A stretch of DNA of 64,000 nt from Hydrogenophaga taeniospiralis (GCF_020510445.1 NZ_JAHBAG010000001.1:2146501-2210500); one strand, 5' to 3'; counted from the first letter of the stretch, positions 1 through 9,038 are shown. Program-made: numbers and translations. The notes: generated by a model from the letters alone, not told the origin.

Positions 1-143
1 CCTACCCCTCACGCCTGCCGTTGCTGCACATGGATCGCGTGTACGTGCGCGGCCTGCGACCGGTCTCGGCCCAGGTGCCGCACGGCCGCGCCTGGGCGCG
101 CATGTCGGACCACCTGCCGTTGATCGCCGAGCTGGAGCTGTGA
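1..143 (+). CDS. Endonuclease/exonuclease/phosphatase family protein, C-terminal fragment
   Basis: The gene enters from the left edge and ends at TGA 141-143, so only about the last 46 residues are visible. They contain the SDHLPL motif that closes the catalytic core of endonuclease/exonuclease/phosphatase (DNase I-like) proteins, where the Asp-His pair takes part in metal-dependent phosphodiester cleavage. The stop overlaps the GTG start of the cardiolipin synthase gene (GTGA), so the two are probably translated together. An EEP protein next to a ClsB-type synthase is a common pairing in Burkholderiales. The substrate cannot be told from this fragment. Confidence 0.75.
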   Translation, partial: YPSRLPLLHMDRVYVRGLRPVSAQVPHGRAWARMSDHLPLIAELEL

Positions 144-1468
144 CCACCGCGCGCCGCAGCGACCCGACCCCACCCAAGGCGTGTGGACCGGGCTTGGGCG
201 CCATGCAGGGCGGGCATCAGTTGCTGCTGCTGGAGGGGGGTGAGACCCTGTTCCCGGCACTGGTGGAGGCCATGGACACCGCGCGCCGGGTGGTGCATCT
301 GGAAACCTACATCTTCGAATTCGCCGGCTCGGCGCTGAGCGTGGCGCAGGCGCTGGAGCGTGCCGCGCGGCGCGGCGTGCTGGTGCGCCTGGTGGTGGAT
401 GGCGTGGGCACGCCGCAAGTCCCACCCGAATGGCGGCGCCGCTTTGATGCCGCCGGGGTGCGCTGGCGCGTGTACGCCCCGCTGGGGCGGCTGGGCCTGC
501 TGATCCCGAGCAGTTGGCGGCGATTGCACCGCAAGCTCTGCGTGGTGGACGGCACGGTCGGGTTCTGTGGCGGCATCAACATCATCGACGACCAGGACGA
601 CGTGGCCCTGGGGCGGCTGACCGCGCCACGGCTGGACTATTCGCTGCGGGTGGCCGGCCCGCTGGTGGCTGACATGGTGGAGACCATGGAACAGCTCTGG
701 TGGCGGCTGCAGGCGGTGCGCAAGGCGCGCCAGCGGGAGTTCATGGCGGCCTGGGACGCGCTGCGGGAAACCCTGCCCGTGGGCGACTTTTCGCGTCTGC
801 TGCAGCGGTTCGAGGCGCACAGCGGATCGGCCTTTGGCCATGGCGAGCCGCTGACCGGAGCGGGGGAGGGGGCATTCCACTTCGGGGTGGACGACGCCCG
901 GGCCTGTCTGCTGCTGCGCGACAACGTCAGCCACCGGCACGACATCGAGCGCGCCTACCTCAAGGCCATCGGCGAGGCGCGGCAGGATGTCGTGATCGTC
1001 AACGCCTATTTCATCCCCGGGCGCAAGCTGCGCCGCGCGCTCACGATGGCGGCCGCGCGCGGGGTGCGGGTGCGGCTGTTGCTGCAGGGGCGCTACGAGC
1101 ACTTTCTGCAGTACCACGCGGCGCGCCCGGTGTACCAGCGGCTGCTGAGCGCCGGCATCGAGATCCACGAATACGCACCCAGCGCGCTGCACGCGAAAGT
1201 GGCGGTGGTGGACCGGCGCTGGGCCACGGTGGGCTCGACCAACCTGGACCCGCTGTCCCTGCTGCTCGCGCGCGAGGCCAACGTCATGACCACCGACCGG
1301 CGTTTCGCCTCGCAGTTGCACGAACACCTGGAGGCCCTGTTGCAGCGCAGCGGCCAGACACTCAGCGCCCGCGCGCTCGGGCAGCGCCCGTGGCGCCAGC
1401 GCGTGCTTGACCGGCTGGCGTTTGGCGTGATGCGCGCGCTGCTGTTCATCACCGGGCACCGCTACTGA
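140..1468 (+). CDS. clsB: Cardiolipin synthase ClsB (phospholipase D superfamily)
   Basis: A 442-residue protein with two HKD phospholipase D motifs. The first starts at His130 (HRKLCVVDG) and the second at His351 (HAKVAVVD, followed by GSTNLDP). Two such motifs form one active site that transfers a phosphatidyl group through a phospho-histidine intermediate. ClsB enzymes make cardiolipin at the inner membrane. There is no N-terminal membrane anchor, as expected for ClsB rather than ClsA. The GTG start overlaps the stop of the upstream EEP gene. Length and motif spacing are normal. The exact lipid substrates are inferred from the family. Confidence 0.9.
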   Translation: MTTARRSDPTPPKACGPGLGAMQGGHQLLLLEGGETLFPALVEAMDTARRVVHLETYIFEFAGSALSVAQALERAARRGVLVRLVVDGVGTPQVPPEWRRRFDAAGVRWRVYAPLGRLGLLIPSSWRRLHRKLCVVDGTVGFCGGINIIDDQDDVALGRLTAPRLDYSLRVAGPLVADMVETMEQLWWRLQAVRKARQREFMAAWDALRETLPVGDFSRLLQRFEAHSGSAFGHGEPLTGAGEGAFHFGVDDARACLLLRDNVSHRHDIERAYLKAIGEARQDVVIVNAYFIPGRKLRRALTMAAARGVRVRLLLQGRYEHFLQYHAARPVYQRLLSAGIEIHEYAPSALHAKVAVVDRRWATVGSTNLDPLSLLLAREANVMTTDRRFASQLHEHLEALLQRSGQTLSARALGQRPWRQRVLDRLAFGVMRALLFITGHRY

Positions 1469-1562
1469 AACCAAGACCCAAAGGCCCCTGCTGACCGCCT
1501 GGTATTCGCCGGTTTCAGGCCTGGTGATAGCATGCCCCATGCTCATGAAAACCGAAATCCCC

Positions 1563-2273
1563 ATGACCACCGCCGCCCCCCCAGACGATGACCAGGGTGT
1601 GCCCGTCTCCGTCAAGATCCGCGAGCGCGTCCAGGCCGCTCGCCGCCGTTTCCATTCCAACGACAACATCGCCGAGTTCATCCAGCCCGGCGAGCTGGAG
1701 CAACTGCTCGACGAGGTCACCGTCAAGATGCAGGGCGTGCTCGACAGCATGGTGATCGACACCGAGAGCGACCACAACACCGGCGACACCGCGCGCCGGG
1801 TGGCCAAGATGTACCTGAAAGAGGTGTTCAACGGCCGCTATGTGCACGGGCCCAGCGTCACCGAATTCCCCAACGCCGAGCACCTCAACGAGCTGATGAT
1901 CGTCGGCCCGATCACCGTGCGCAGCGCCTGCAGCCACCACTTCTGCCCGGTCATCGGCAAGATCTGGATCGGCGTCATGCCCAACGAACACACCAACGTG
2001 ATCGGCCTGTCCAAGTACGCGCGCCTGGCCGAATGGATCATGGGCCGCCCGCAGATCCAGGAAGAGGCCGTGGTGCAACTGGCCGACCTGATCCAGGAAA
2101 AGACCCAGCCCGACGGTCTGGCCATCGTCATGGAGGCCAGCCACTACTGCATGGCCTGGCGCGGCGTGAAGGACATGGACAGCAAGATGATCAACTCGGT
2201 CATGCGCGGCGTGTTCCTGAAAGACCCGAACCTGCGCCGCGAATTCCTCTCGCTCATTCCTCGAAACTCCTGA
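1563..2273 (+). CDS. folE: GTP cyclohydrolase I
   Basis: A 236-residue protein that converts GTP to 7,8-dihydroneopterin triphosphate, the first step of tetrahydrofolate synthesis. The zinc and active-site motif CSHHFCPV and the later SHYCMAWRG segment give the family's Cys/His ligands. HNTGDTARRVAKMY and the C-terminal SVMRGVFLKD are also typical. In-frame starts exist at GTG 1524 and ATG 1539, 1545 and 1563. None has a clear Shine-Dalgarno sequence, and 1563 was chosen because related proteins begin near there. A BLUF gene follows after only 8 bases. Confidence 0.93.
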   Translation: MTTAAPPDDDQGVPVSVKIRERVQAARRRFHSNDNIAEFIQPGELEQLLDEVTVKMQGVLDSMVIDTESDHNTGDTARRVAKMYLKEVFNGRYVHGPSVTEFPNAEHLNELMIVGPITVRSACSHHFCPVIGKIWIGVMPNEHTNVIGLSKYARLAEWIMGRPQIQEEAVVQLADLIQEKTQPDGLAIVMEASHYCMAWRGVKDMDSKMINSVMRGVFLKDPNLRREFLSLIPRNS

Positions 2274-2281
2274 AAGACACC

Positions 2282-2707
2282 ATGCTGGTACGCCTGCTTT
2301 ACGTCAGCCGAGCGATCGACAAGGACTGCTCCAAGGCGATCGAATCCATCCTGGACGTTTCGCGTGCCCACAACATGCACAACGGCATCACCGGGGTGCT
2401 GTGTTACGGCGGTGGCGTGTTCCTGCAGGCCATCGAAGGCGGACGCAACGCCGTCAACACGCTCTACAACCACATCGTGGCCGACCCGCGCCACACCGAC
2501 GTGGTGCTGCTGCATTTCGAGGAAATCAGCGAGCGGCGCTTTGGTGGCTGGACCATGGGACAGGTCAACCTCTCCAAGCTCAACACCTCCATCGTGCTCA
2601 AGTACTCCGAACGCCCGGAGTTCGATCCCTACAGCGTCTCGGGCAAGGTCTCGCTGGCCCTGCTCGAAGAGCTGATGGCCACCGCCAGCATCATCGGAAG
2701 GGCCTGA
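2282..2707 (+). CDS. BLUF-domain blue-light sensor (stand-alone)
   Basis: A 141-residue protein made almost entirely of a BLUF (blue light using FAD) domain with a short C-terminal helical tail. The photochemical residues are in place at family spacing: Tyr7 (LLYVSRA), Asn31 (HNMHNGITGVL), Gln49 (VFLQAIEG), Trp90 and Met92 (WTMG). No output domain is present, so it belongs to the short class that signals through protein partners. It starts 8 bases after folE and is probably cotranscribed. The partner and the response controlled are unknown. A dispersed repeat follows its stop codon. Confidence 0.9.
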   Translation: MLVRLLYVSRAIDKDCSKAIESILDVSRAHNMHNGITGVLCYGGGVFLQAIEGGRNAVNTLYNHIVADPRHTDVVLLHFEEISERRFGGWTMGQVNLSKLNTSIVLKYSERPEFDPYSVSGKVSLALLEELMATASIIGRA

Positions 2708-2795
2708 GCTCACCCCCGCCGCGCTGCGCGCGACCCCCTTCAAGGGGGCGATACCAGTGGCCCGGCGGAGCCGGTTCCACGGTATCTCTGGAATG
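2708..2795 (+). repeat. Dispersed gene-end GC-rich hairpin repeat, copy 1
   Basis: Starts at the BLUF stop codon and points the same way as that gene. It has a CGCCGCGCTGCGCG inverted repeat, then CCCCCTTCAAGGGGG, then GGCCCGGCGGAGCCGGTTCC and a GGTATCTCTGG end. The same modular plan is found in eight other places in the window. Confidence 0.7.
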
Positions 2796-2940
2796 AGGCA
2801 CAGCGCTCCGGAGAGGGATGTGGCCTTCGTTTTAGCGGGGCCCGCTCCTTTTACCAGTGAACTCTGATCGGCCTTTGAGGCGATAACGTTGCTTGAGTCT
2901 TGCCATTGCCCGGCAGGGTTTGCAGCCTTTTGTGCATGCC

Positions 2941-3822
2941 ATGTCGCTTAACGCCTTTGCTCTCATCGTGCTCGCTGGCCTGATCCACGCCGGCTGGAAC
3001 ATCGTGGCCAAGAAAGCCGCAGGCGATGCGCGCTTCGCCTTCTTCACCGCTTTCATCATGATGCTGTTCTGGGCACCACTGGGCTGGTGGCTGGGGCGCG
3101 ACGTGGTGCCAACCTGGGGGCGCGCCGAGTGGGCGCTGGTGGTCGCCAGCGGTGTGCTGCATGTCTTCTACTACGTCATCTTGCTGCGTGGCTACCGCAA
3201 GGCCGATCTCACGGTGGTGTACCCGGTGGCGCGCGGCTCGGGGCCGCTGCTGTCATCGCTGGTGGCCATCGCGCTGCTGGGCGAACGCGTGTCGGCACTG
3301 GGGATGGCGGGCATCGCGGGCGTGGTGGGCGGTGTGTTCCTGATCGCCGGTGGGCCTGGCTTGCTGCGCGCGGCGCAAGACCCGCAAGCGCGCCAGCGGG
3401 TGCTCAAGGGCATGCGCTACGGCCTGCTCACCGGCGCCTTCATTGCGTCGTACACGGTGGTCGATGGCTATGCGGTCAAGTTTCTGCTGATGTCGCCTAT
3501 CCTGGTGGACTACATGGGCAACTTCGTGCGCGTGGCGCTGCTCGCACCTGCCGTGCTGCGTGACCTTCCTACCGCGGCCCAACTGTGGCACCGGCAATGG
3601 CGCTACGCCATGCTGGTGGCGGTGATCAGCCCGGTGGCCTACGTGCTGGTGCTGTACGCCATGCGCGAAGCGCCGTTGTCACACGTGGCGCCGGCGCGCG
3701 AAGTGTCCATGCTGTTCGCCGCCCTGATCGGAGGCCATTTGCTGGGCGAAGGCGACCGCGTGGCCCGTGTGCTGGGCGCGTTGTGCATTGCCGCCGGTGT
3801 GACGGCCTTGGCGCTGGGATGA
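2941..3822 (+). CDS. DMT/EamA-family membrane transporter
   Basis: A 293-residue hydrophobic protein with about ten predicted membrane segments arranged as two EamA-like halves, as in drug/metabolite transporters. It begins with a short cytoplasmic end and HAGWNIVAKKA. It carries the first-half PVARGSGPLLSSLVAIALLGE pattern and a matching second-half segment (APAREVSMLFAALIGGHLLGE). An upstream GTG at 2893 would add 16 residues, but ATG 2941 begins a typical first helix. The DUF429 gene follows after 4 bases. The substrate is unknown; family members export small metabolites. Confidence 0.82.
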   Translation: MSLNAFALIVLAGLIHAGWNIVAKKAAGDARFAFFTAFIMMLFWAPLGWWLGRDVVPTWGRAEWALVVASGVLHVFYYVILLRGYRKADLTVVYPVARGSGPLLSSLVAIALLGERVSALGMAGIAGVVGGVFLIAGGPGLLRAAQDPQARQRVLKGMRYGLLTGAFIASYTVVDGYAVKFLLMSPILVDYMGNFVRVALLAPAVLRDLPTAAQLWHRQWRYAMLVAVISPVAYVLVLYAMREAPLSHVAPAREVSMLFAALIGGHLLGEGDRVARVLGALCIAAGVTALALG

Positions 3823-3826
3823 AACC

Positions 3827-4696
3827 ATGACCCCCGTCGCAAGCCCCCTCATGCCTGAACCCACCGACCCCTTGCTGCTGGGCTGCGACTTCACCAGCGC
3901 CCCGTCACGGCGCAAGCCCATCACACTGGCGGTGGGCCGTGTGGACCGGGGCCGTCTGCTGCTGCAAGCGCTCGAGCGGTTCGAAACGCTGGAGGCCTGG
4001 AGCGAGCGCCTGGCCGCGCCCGGGGTCTGGGTGGGTGGATTCGACCTGCCTTTTGGGCTGTCGCGCGAGCTGGTGACCACACTCGGCTGGCCCACCGACT
4101 GGCGCGCCTGCATGGCGCACTATGCCGGCCTGAGCCGCGCAGAGGTTCGTGAGGCCTTTGCCGCCTTTTGCGACGCGCGACCGGTGGGTGGAAAATTTGC
4201 CCACCGCGCCACCGACGGCCCGGCCGGCTCCAGTCCCAGCATGAAGTGGGTCAACCCGCCAGTGGCGTTCATGCTGCACGCGGGCGTGCCCAGGCTGATC
4301 AAGGCCGGCGTGAGCCTGCCGGGCCTGTGCGAAGGCGACCCGGCACGCATTGCGCTGGAGGCCTACCCCGGCTTGCTGGCGCGCAGCGTGCTGGGCACCG
4401 CGTCGTACAAGAGCGACGACAGGGCCCGCCAGACGCCCGCCCGGTTGATTGCCCGCCGCACCCTCATCAATGCCCTGGAAAACGGCCAGGCGTCGCTGCT
4501 GCAAGCCGCAGGCCTGCGCCTGAAGCTCACGCACGGGCAGCGCGACGCCCTGGCCGACGATGCCAGTGGCGACAGCCTCGATGCCGTGCTGTGCATGGCG
4601 CAGGCGGCCTGGGCACTGCGCCAGCACCAGACCGGCCACCCGCGCTGGGGTCTGCCCGACTTCGATCCCCTCGAAGGCTGGATCGTCACGGCCTGA
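3827..4696 (+). CDS. DUF429 domain-containing protein
   Basis: A 289-residue soluble protein. Near the N-terminus it has LLLGCDFTSAPSRRKPI, an Asp-containing strand like that of RNase H-fold proteins, then GGFDLPFGLSREL with a second acidic residue, and late DSLDAVLCMAQAAW with a third. This arrangement matches DUF429, a family predicted to have an RNase H-like nuclease fold. The biochemical role is not established. ATG 3827 lies 4 bases after the transporter stop; ATG 3848 is an alternative. The two genes probably form an operon. Confidence 0.7.
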   Translation: MTPVASPLMPEPTDPLLLGCDFTSAPSRRKPITLAVGRVDRGRLLLQALERFETLEAWSERLAAPGVWVGGFDLPFGLSRELVTTLGWPTDWRACMAHYAGLSRAEVREAFAAFCDARPVGGKFAHRATDGPAGSSPSMKWVNPPVAFMLHAGVPRLIKAGVSLPGLCEGDPARIALEAYPGLLARSVLGTASYKSDDRARQTPARLIARRTLINALENGQASLLQAAGLRLKLTHGQRDALADDASGDSLDAVLCMAQAAWALRQHQTGHPRWGLPDFDPLEGWIVTA

Positions 4697-4824
4697 ACCC
4701 GTCCATCCGCGCAGGCCGGAGGGGCCTGGGCAAGCGGTGACGGCGGGGTTGACCAGCCCCTCCACAAGCCTTCCCTGTGGCCGGCGGTCGGCGTAAGCTG
4801 TGGTTCCGATTCAGGGAGGTGCTT

Positions 4825-5241
4825 ATGTTTCCATGGTTGTTTCTGTTCGCGCCACAGCTGCACTTTCCGTTCAGCGGCAGCGTGGCGCAGCGCATCGAAC
4901 CGGACACGCGCTGGTTCTTTGACGGTATCGATCCCTCGGCGGGTGACGCGCGGATCGAGCGCCAGGCTTTCGAGGTGGCGAGCTACGGCCGTCAACTGGG
5001 CTTGATCGCCGAGGTGCTGGTGGAGCAGGCCGAGCAGACGCCGCCGCGGACGAAGGCGGCGCGCGAGGCCCTGCAGCGGCTCAAACAGATCCAGGCCGAC
5101 ATCGAACAGGTCAAGACCCAAGACGCGGCCGCCCTGGCCCGGGACGTGGAGGCCGGTCTGCTGCGCCTCAAGCGCCTGCATCCGGCGGATTACAAGGCCC
5201 TGGGCCACCGCCTGCAGCGCAGCCTGGCCGACGACGTCTGA
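4825..5241 (+). CDS. Hypothetical protein of 138 residues
   Basis: The ATG at 4825 follows a strong ribosome binding site (GGGAGGTG). The N-terminus is hydrophobic (FPWLFLFAPQLHFPF), which may be a signal or membrane-associated segment. After it comes a region with an SVAQRIEPDTRWFFDGIDP stretch and then a charged helical part (about residues 60-130), probably alpha-helical or coiled coil. I do not recognise the family. It stands alone between the DUF429 and YitT genes with 128 and 204 bases of flank. No function is proposed. Confidence 0.6.
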   Translation: MFPWLFLFAPQLHFPFSGSVAQRIEPDTRWFFDGIDPSAGDARIERQAFEVASYGRQLGLIAEVLVEQAEQTPPRTKAAREALQRLKQIQADIEQVKTQDAAALARDVEAGLLRLKRLHPADYKALGHRLQRSLADDV

Positions 5242-5445
5242 GCCCCCGGGTCCCTGTCCGCCAGCGGCACTGGCGGCGCGTCCGATGGGTTCCCCCCCAT
5301 GTGGCGGTGGGCGCACCTCATGACGGCGGGGACTGCCTGCATGCCGTGGGACTGACCTGCGTCAATGTTGCCGGCCGATCCATCGGCGACACTGCGCCGC
5401 TGGGCCCCTTCCTGTGGGTCAGCCATTCATCCGTCCGTCCATCCC

Positions 5446-6105
5446 ATGTCCGTGTCGTCCTTGTTGTCCCGCTTTCGCTCTGGCGCCACCCCCGTGGCGG
5501 GTGCTGCGCCGTCAACACGCCACCAGCCGCACGAGGACGTGCAGGCGTTGCTGACGGGCACGCTGTTCGTGGCGCTGGGCGTGGTGCTGTTCCGCCAGGC
5601 CGGTCTGCTCACCGGTGGCACCGCCGGGCTCGCTTTCCTGTTGCACTACGCCACCGGCTGGAACTTCAGCCTGGTGTTCTTTTTGATCAACCTGCCGTTT
5701 TATGGTCTGGCCTGGAAGCGCATGGGGCCGCTGTTCACGCTCAAGACCTTTGCCGCTGTGGCACTGCTTTCGGTCTTCGCGCAATGGGTTCCGGCCTGGC
5801 TGTCCATCGGCGAGCTCAACACCGCTTTCGCCGCGGTGGCGGGCGGGCTGCTCACCGGCGCGGGCATGCTGATGCTGTTTCGCCACCGTGCCAGCCTGGG
5901 CGGCTTCAACGTGCTGGTGCTCTTCCTGCAGGAGCGCTTTGGCTGGCGCGCCGGTCATGTGCAGATGGCGATGGACTGCACGATCGTGCTGGCCGCGTTT
6001 GCCGTGGTGGACTGGACGCAGATCGTCTGGTCGGTGGTGGGCGCGGTGGTGCTCAACATGACCCTGGCCATCAACCACCGGCCAGGGCGCTACATGGCGG
6101 TCTGA
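5446..6105 (+). CDS. YitT family membrane protein
   Basis: A 219-residue integral membrane protein with about six hydrophobic segments. The pattern GTLFVALGVVLFRQAGLLTG, GGTAGLAFLLHYATGWNFS and GGFNVLVLFLQERFGWRAG matches the YitT/DUF161 family, whose first halves carry glycine-rich membrane loops. The longer soluble C-terminal domain of many YitT proteins is absent, so this is a short form. ATG 5446 is preferred over ATG 5365, which would add a non-membrane leader. Function in the family is not settled; transport is inferred only from topology. Confidence 0.75.
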   Translation: MSVSSLLSRFRSGATPVAGAAPSTRHQPHEDVQALLTGTLFVALGVVLFRQAGLLTGGTAGLAFLLHYATGWNFSLVFFLINLPFYGLAWKRMGPLFTLKTFAAVALLSVFAQWVPAWLSIGELNTAFAAVAGGLLTGAGMLMLFRHRASLGGFNVLVLFLQERFGWRAGHVQMAMDCTIVLAAFAVVDWTQIVWSVVGAVVLNMTLAINHRPGRYMAV

Positions 6106-6166
6106 ACCACCACCCGCCAAGCCGGGTGGTCCCGGTTCCCGACACGGATGGTGGCAGACTCGGGGC

Positions 6167-6739
6167 ATGCATTTTTCCCTGATCGGACCCGCTCGGGTTC
6201 TGTTGACTGCCCGCTTGGGCTCCGGGCCATGGCTGCTCGCGTTGCTGGTGGCGCACACCGCCGCCAACGCAGAGGGGGTCGCTGGTGTGGAGACTCCGAC
6301 TTTGCCCACGGTGTACGAAGCCCGCGTGACGCGCGTGTCCGACGGCGACACGCTGTGGGTGAAGCCGCTCGCGGGCGGCCGTTACCGCAAGCTGCGGCTG
6401 GACGGTATCGATGCACCGGAAATCTGCCAGGACGGGGGCATGGCGTCGCGCGACGCGCTGGCGGCGCGTGTGCTGGAGCAGGTGGTCACTGTGCATGAGC
6501 GCCACCACGACACCTATGGCCGTGCCCTGGTGCGGCTGACCCACTCGGGCACGGATGTGGCGGCCCGGCTGGTGCTCCAGGGCCACGCCTGGTCGCACCG
6601 CTGGAGGCGCAGCCTGGGGCCGTACGCCCAGCAGGAAGCGTGGGCGCGCAAACAGCGCATGGGCATTTTTCAGAGCGATGCGTCGGCCGAGTTGCCGCGC
6701 GACTTCCGCCAGCGTCACGGACCGTGCCCGCTGCCTTGA
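6167..6739 (+). CDS. Thermonuclease (SNase-like) family secreted nuclease
   Basis: A 190-residue protein with an N-terminal signal-like hydrophobic stretch (about residues 20-36) and a staphylococcal-nuclease domain. The fold motif VTRVSDGDTLWVKP, the LRLDGIDAPEICQ segment, and DTYGRALVRL followed by VLQGHAWSHRW match the family. The acidic residues of DGDT and the Asp of GIDAPE are the expected calcium ligands. It probably degrades nucleic acids in the periplasm or outside the cell. It converges on moeB with only 16 bases between the stops. Confidence 0.85.
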   Translation: MHFSLIGPARVLLTARLGSGPWLLALLVAHTAANAEGVAGVETPTLPTVYEARVTRVSDGDTLWVKPLAGGRYRKLRLDGIDAPEICQDGGMASRDALAARVLEQVVTVHERHHDTYGRALVRLTHSGTDVAARLVLQGHAWSHRWRRSLGPYAQQEAWARKQRMGIFQSDASAELPRDFRQRHGPCPLP

Positions 6740-6755
6740 TCGGGCCCTGGTGGCG

Positions 6756-7511
6756 TCAGCGGTGCGGGTGGCCGCACACGGCGCACAGCGGGTTCTGAGG
6801 CAGGGCGATCTGGTTGAACGCCATGTCGCGCCCGTCGATCATGAGCAGCTGTCCCGTCAGGCGCGAGCCCAGGCCGGTGAGCAGCTTGAGCGCTTCGGCC
6901 GCCTGCATGGTGCCCACGATGCCCACCAGCGGCGCGAACACCCCCATGGTGGCGCAACGGGTTTCTTCCACGTCCGATGTTTCGGGGAACACGCAGGCGT
7001 AGCAGGGGTTGCCCGGCGTGCGCTGATCAAACACGCTGAGCTGGCCGTCCATGCGGATGGCAGCGCCCGACACCAGCGGCTTGTGATGCCGAACGCAGGC
7101 CCGGTTGATGGTGTGGCGTGTGGCGAAGTTGTCGGTGCAGTCGATCACCACGTCGGCATCGGGCACCAGGGCATCGAGCAGCGCCGCATCGGCGCGCTGG
7201 ATCATGGGCGTGACGATCACATCGGGGTTGATGGCCGCGACGGCCTCGCGCACCGAGGCGGCCTTGGGGCTGCCCACGCGCGCGAGGTTGTGCGCGATCT
7301 GGCGCTGCAGGTTGGTTTCGTCCACCACGTCGTGGTCCACCACCGTGATGCGCCCAACGCCCGCACTGCCCAGGTAGAGCGCCACCGGTGAGCCCAGCCC
7401 TCCCGCGCCGATCACCAGCGCGTGAGACGCCAACAACCGCTCCTGGCCCTCGACACCCAGTTCGTTGAGCAGAATGTGGCGCGAATAGCGCAGGAGCTGT
7501 GCGTCGTTCAA
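6756..7511 (-). CDS. moeB: Molybdopterin-synthase adenylyltransferase (MoeB/ThiF/HesA type)
   Basis: A 251-residue E1-like enzyme that adenylates the C-terminus of a sulfur-carrier protein (MoaD, or ThiS in thiamine synthesis). It has LLRYSRHILLNELG at the start, the nucleotide-binding GAGGLGSPVALYLG motif near residue 36, DCTDNFATRHTIN, and paired CxxC zinc sites (CYAC and CAVC). The rhodanese domain of larger homologues is missing. It is the last gene of a gpmA-ctpA-moeB run on the minus strand. MoeB and ThiF cannot be separated by sequence alone. Confidence 0.88.
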   Translation of the reverse strand: MNDAQLLRYSRHILLNELGVEGQERLLASHALVIGAGGLGSPVALYLGSAGVGRITVVDHDVVDETNLQRQIAHNLARVGSPKAASVREAVAAINPDVIVTPMIQRADAALLDALVPDADVVIDCTDNFATRHTINRACVRHHKPLVSGAAIRMDGQLSVFDQRTPGNPCYACVFPETSDVEETRCATMGVFAPLVGIVGTMQAAEALKLLTGLGSRLTGQLLMIDGRDMAFNQIALPQNPLCAVCGHPHR

Positions 7512-7544
7512 GGTCGATGGCGGCGGCGCCGGGCCGCCGTGGAC

Positions 7545-9038
7545 TCAGTTTTCTTTCTTCTCTTCGGTGCGCACGGTCAGGGTCTTGCTGACCATCACCG
7601 GACGGCCCTTGAGCTGGTTCATGGCCTGTTGCAACTGGAAGTCCTTGTCGCTGCCGAACTCGGGCACGAGGCGCTGGCCGGGGTTCTTCTTGGACTCCTC
7701 TTCCAGCCGTTTGCGGGCCTGCTCACGAGCCTCTTCGCGCTGCTGTTCCTCGGCGCGGCGTGCGTCGGTCATGGGTTGCACTTCCGTGCTCGGGTCCTTG
7801 CCATTGCCCAGGTGCTTTTGCAGATCGGCTTCGCGGGTGCGCAGGGCGGCGAACAGGTTGCCTTCCAGCGTTTCGTCCACCATCACGTCGGGCACGATGC
7901 CCTTGGCCTGGATCGAGTTGCCAGAGGGGGTGTAGTAGCGCGCGGTGGTGAGCTTGAGTCCTGTGTCGGGGCCGAGCGGACGCACGGTCTGCACCGAGCC
8001 CTTGCCGAAGGTCTGGCTACCCAGGAGGGTGGCACGCTTGTGGTCCTGCAGGGCGCCGGCCACGATCTCACTGGCCGAGGCCGAACCCTCGTTGACCAGC
8101 ACCACCAGCGGCACCGTGCGCAGCGCGCCCTTGGTGGCTTCGGTCAGGTGTTTGATGGGGTCGGCGCCGCCGCGGCGCAGGTAGTGCTGTGGCGCGGCCT
8201 TGTAGATGAACTTGCTGTCTTCGAGCTGGCCATTGGTGGACACCACGGTCGCGCCCTCGGGCAGGAAGGCGGCCGAGAGCGCCACCGCAGCGTCGAGCAG
8301 ACCGCCCGGATCGTTGCGCAGGTCGAGCACCAGGCCCTTGAGCTTGGGGTCGGCCTTGTAGATCTCTTCGACCTTGCGCGCGAAGTCCTCGATGGTGCGT
8401 TCCTGGAACTGCGACACGCGGACCCATGCATAGCCGGGTTCGATCATTTTGGACTTGACGCTCTGGGTCTTGATTTCCTCGCGCGTGATCGTGACCGGGA
8501 AGCTGCGGTTTTCGTCCTTGCGGAAGATGGTCAGCAGCACCTTGGTGCGAGGCTCGCCGCGCATGAGCTTGACAGCGTCGTTGATGGCCAGGCCTTTGAC
8601 CATGGTGTCATCGATCTTGGTGATCAGGTCGCCGGTCTTGAGGCCGGCGCGGAAAGCCGGTGAGTCTTCAATGGGCGAGACCACCTTGACCAGGCCGTCT
8701 TCCATGGTGATTTCGATGCCCACACCGACAAAGCGCCCGCTGGTGCCTTCGCGGAAATCCTTGAAGGACTTCTTGTCGAAATACTGGGAGTGAGGGTCCA
8801 GGCTGGCCACCATGCCCGAAATGGCTTCGGAAATGAGCTTTTTCTCGTCCACCGGCTCCACATAGTCGCTCTTGACCATGCCAAACACGGCCGCGAGCTG
8901 TTGAAGCTCTTCCAGTGGCAGGGGCGCGAGGGTTCCACGCGCCACAGCCTGCAACTGCACCGTGGTCAAGGCCCCGGCCACCGCGCCAATGGCCACCCAG
9001 CCCACGATTTTCAGCTTGTGACTCATTTGTTTACCCAT
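7545..9038 (-). CDS. ctpA: S41-family C-terminal processing protease
   Basis: A 497-residue periplasmic protease with an N-terminal membrane anchor (about residues 10-30), a PDZ domain (SGRFVGVGIEITMEDG onward) and an S41 catalytic core. The nucleophile Ser lies in NEGSASASEIVAGAL and the general-base Lys in QTFGKGSVQTV, so a Ser-Lys dyad is present. The C-terminus is a charged helical extension (EEQQREEAREQARKRLEEE). Such enzymes trim envelope proteins from their C-termini. gpmA lies 133 bases upstream on the same strand and moeB 33 bases downstream. Confidence 0.93.
   Translation of the reverse strand: MGKQMSHKLKIVGWVAIGAVAGALTTVQLQAVARGTLAPLPLEELQQLAAVFGMVKSDYVEPVDEKKLISEAISGMVASLDPHSQYFDKKSFKDFREGTSGRFVGVGIEITMEDGLVKVVSPIEDSPAFRAGLKTGDLITKIDDTMVKGLAINDAVKLMRGEPRTKVLLTIFRKDENRSFPVTITREEIKTQSVKSKMIEPGYAWVRVSQFQERTIEDFARKVEEIYKADPKLKGLVLDLRNDPGGLLDAAVALSAAFLPEGATVVSTNGQLEDSKFIYKAAPQHYLRRGGADPIKHLTEATKGALRTVPLVVLVNEGSASASEIVAGALQDHKRATLLGSQTFGKGSVQTVRPLGPDTGLKLTTARYYTPSGNSIQAKGIVPDVMVDETLEGNLFAALRTREADLQKHLGNGKDPSTEVQPMTDARRAEEQQREEAREQARKRLEEESKKNPGQRLVPEFGSDKDFQLQQAMNQLKGRPVMVSKTLTVRTEEKKEN

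Noticed and set aside
2..1831. 609-codon open frame antisense to clsB and folE
   Set aside because: It covers two well-identified genes on the other strand, and its composition is typical of GC-driven shadow frames.
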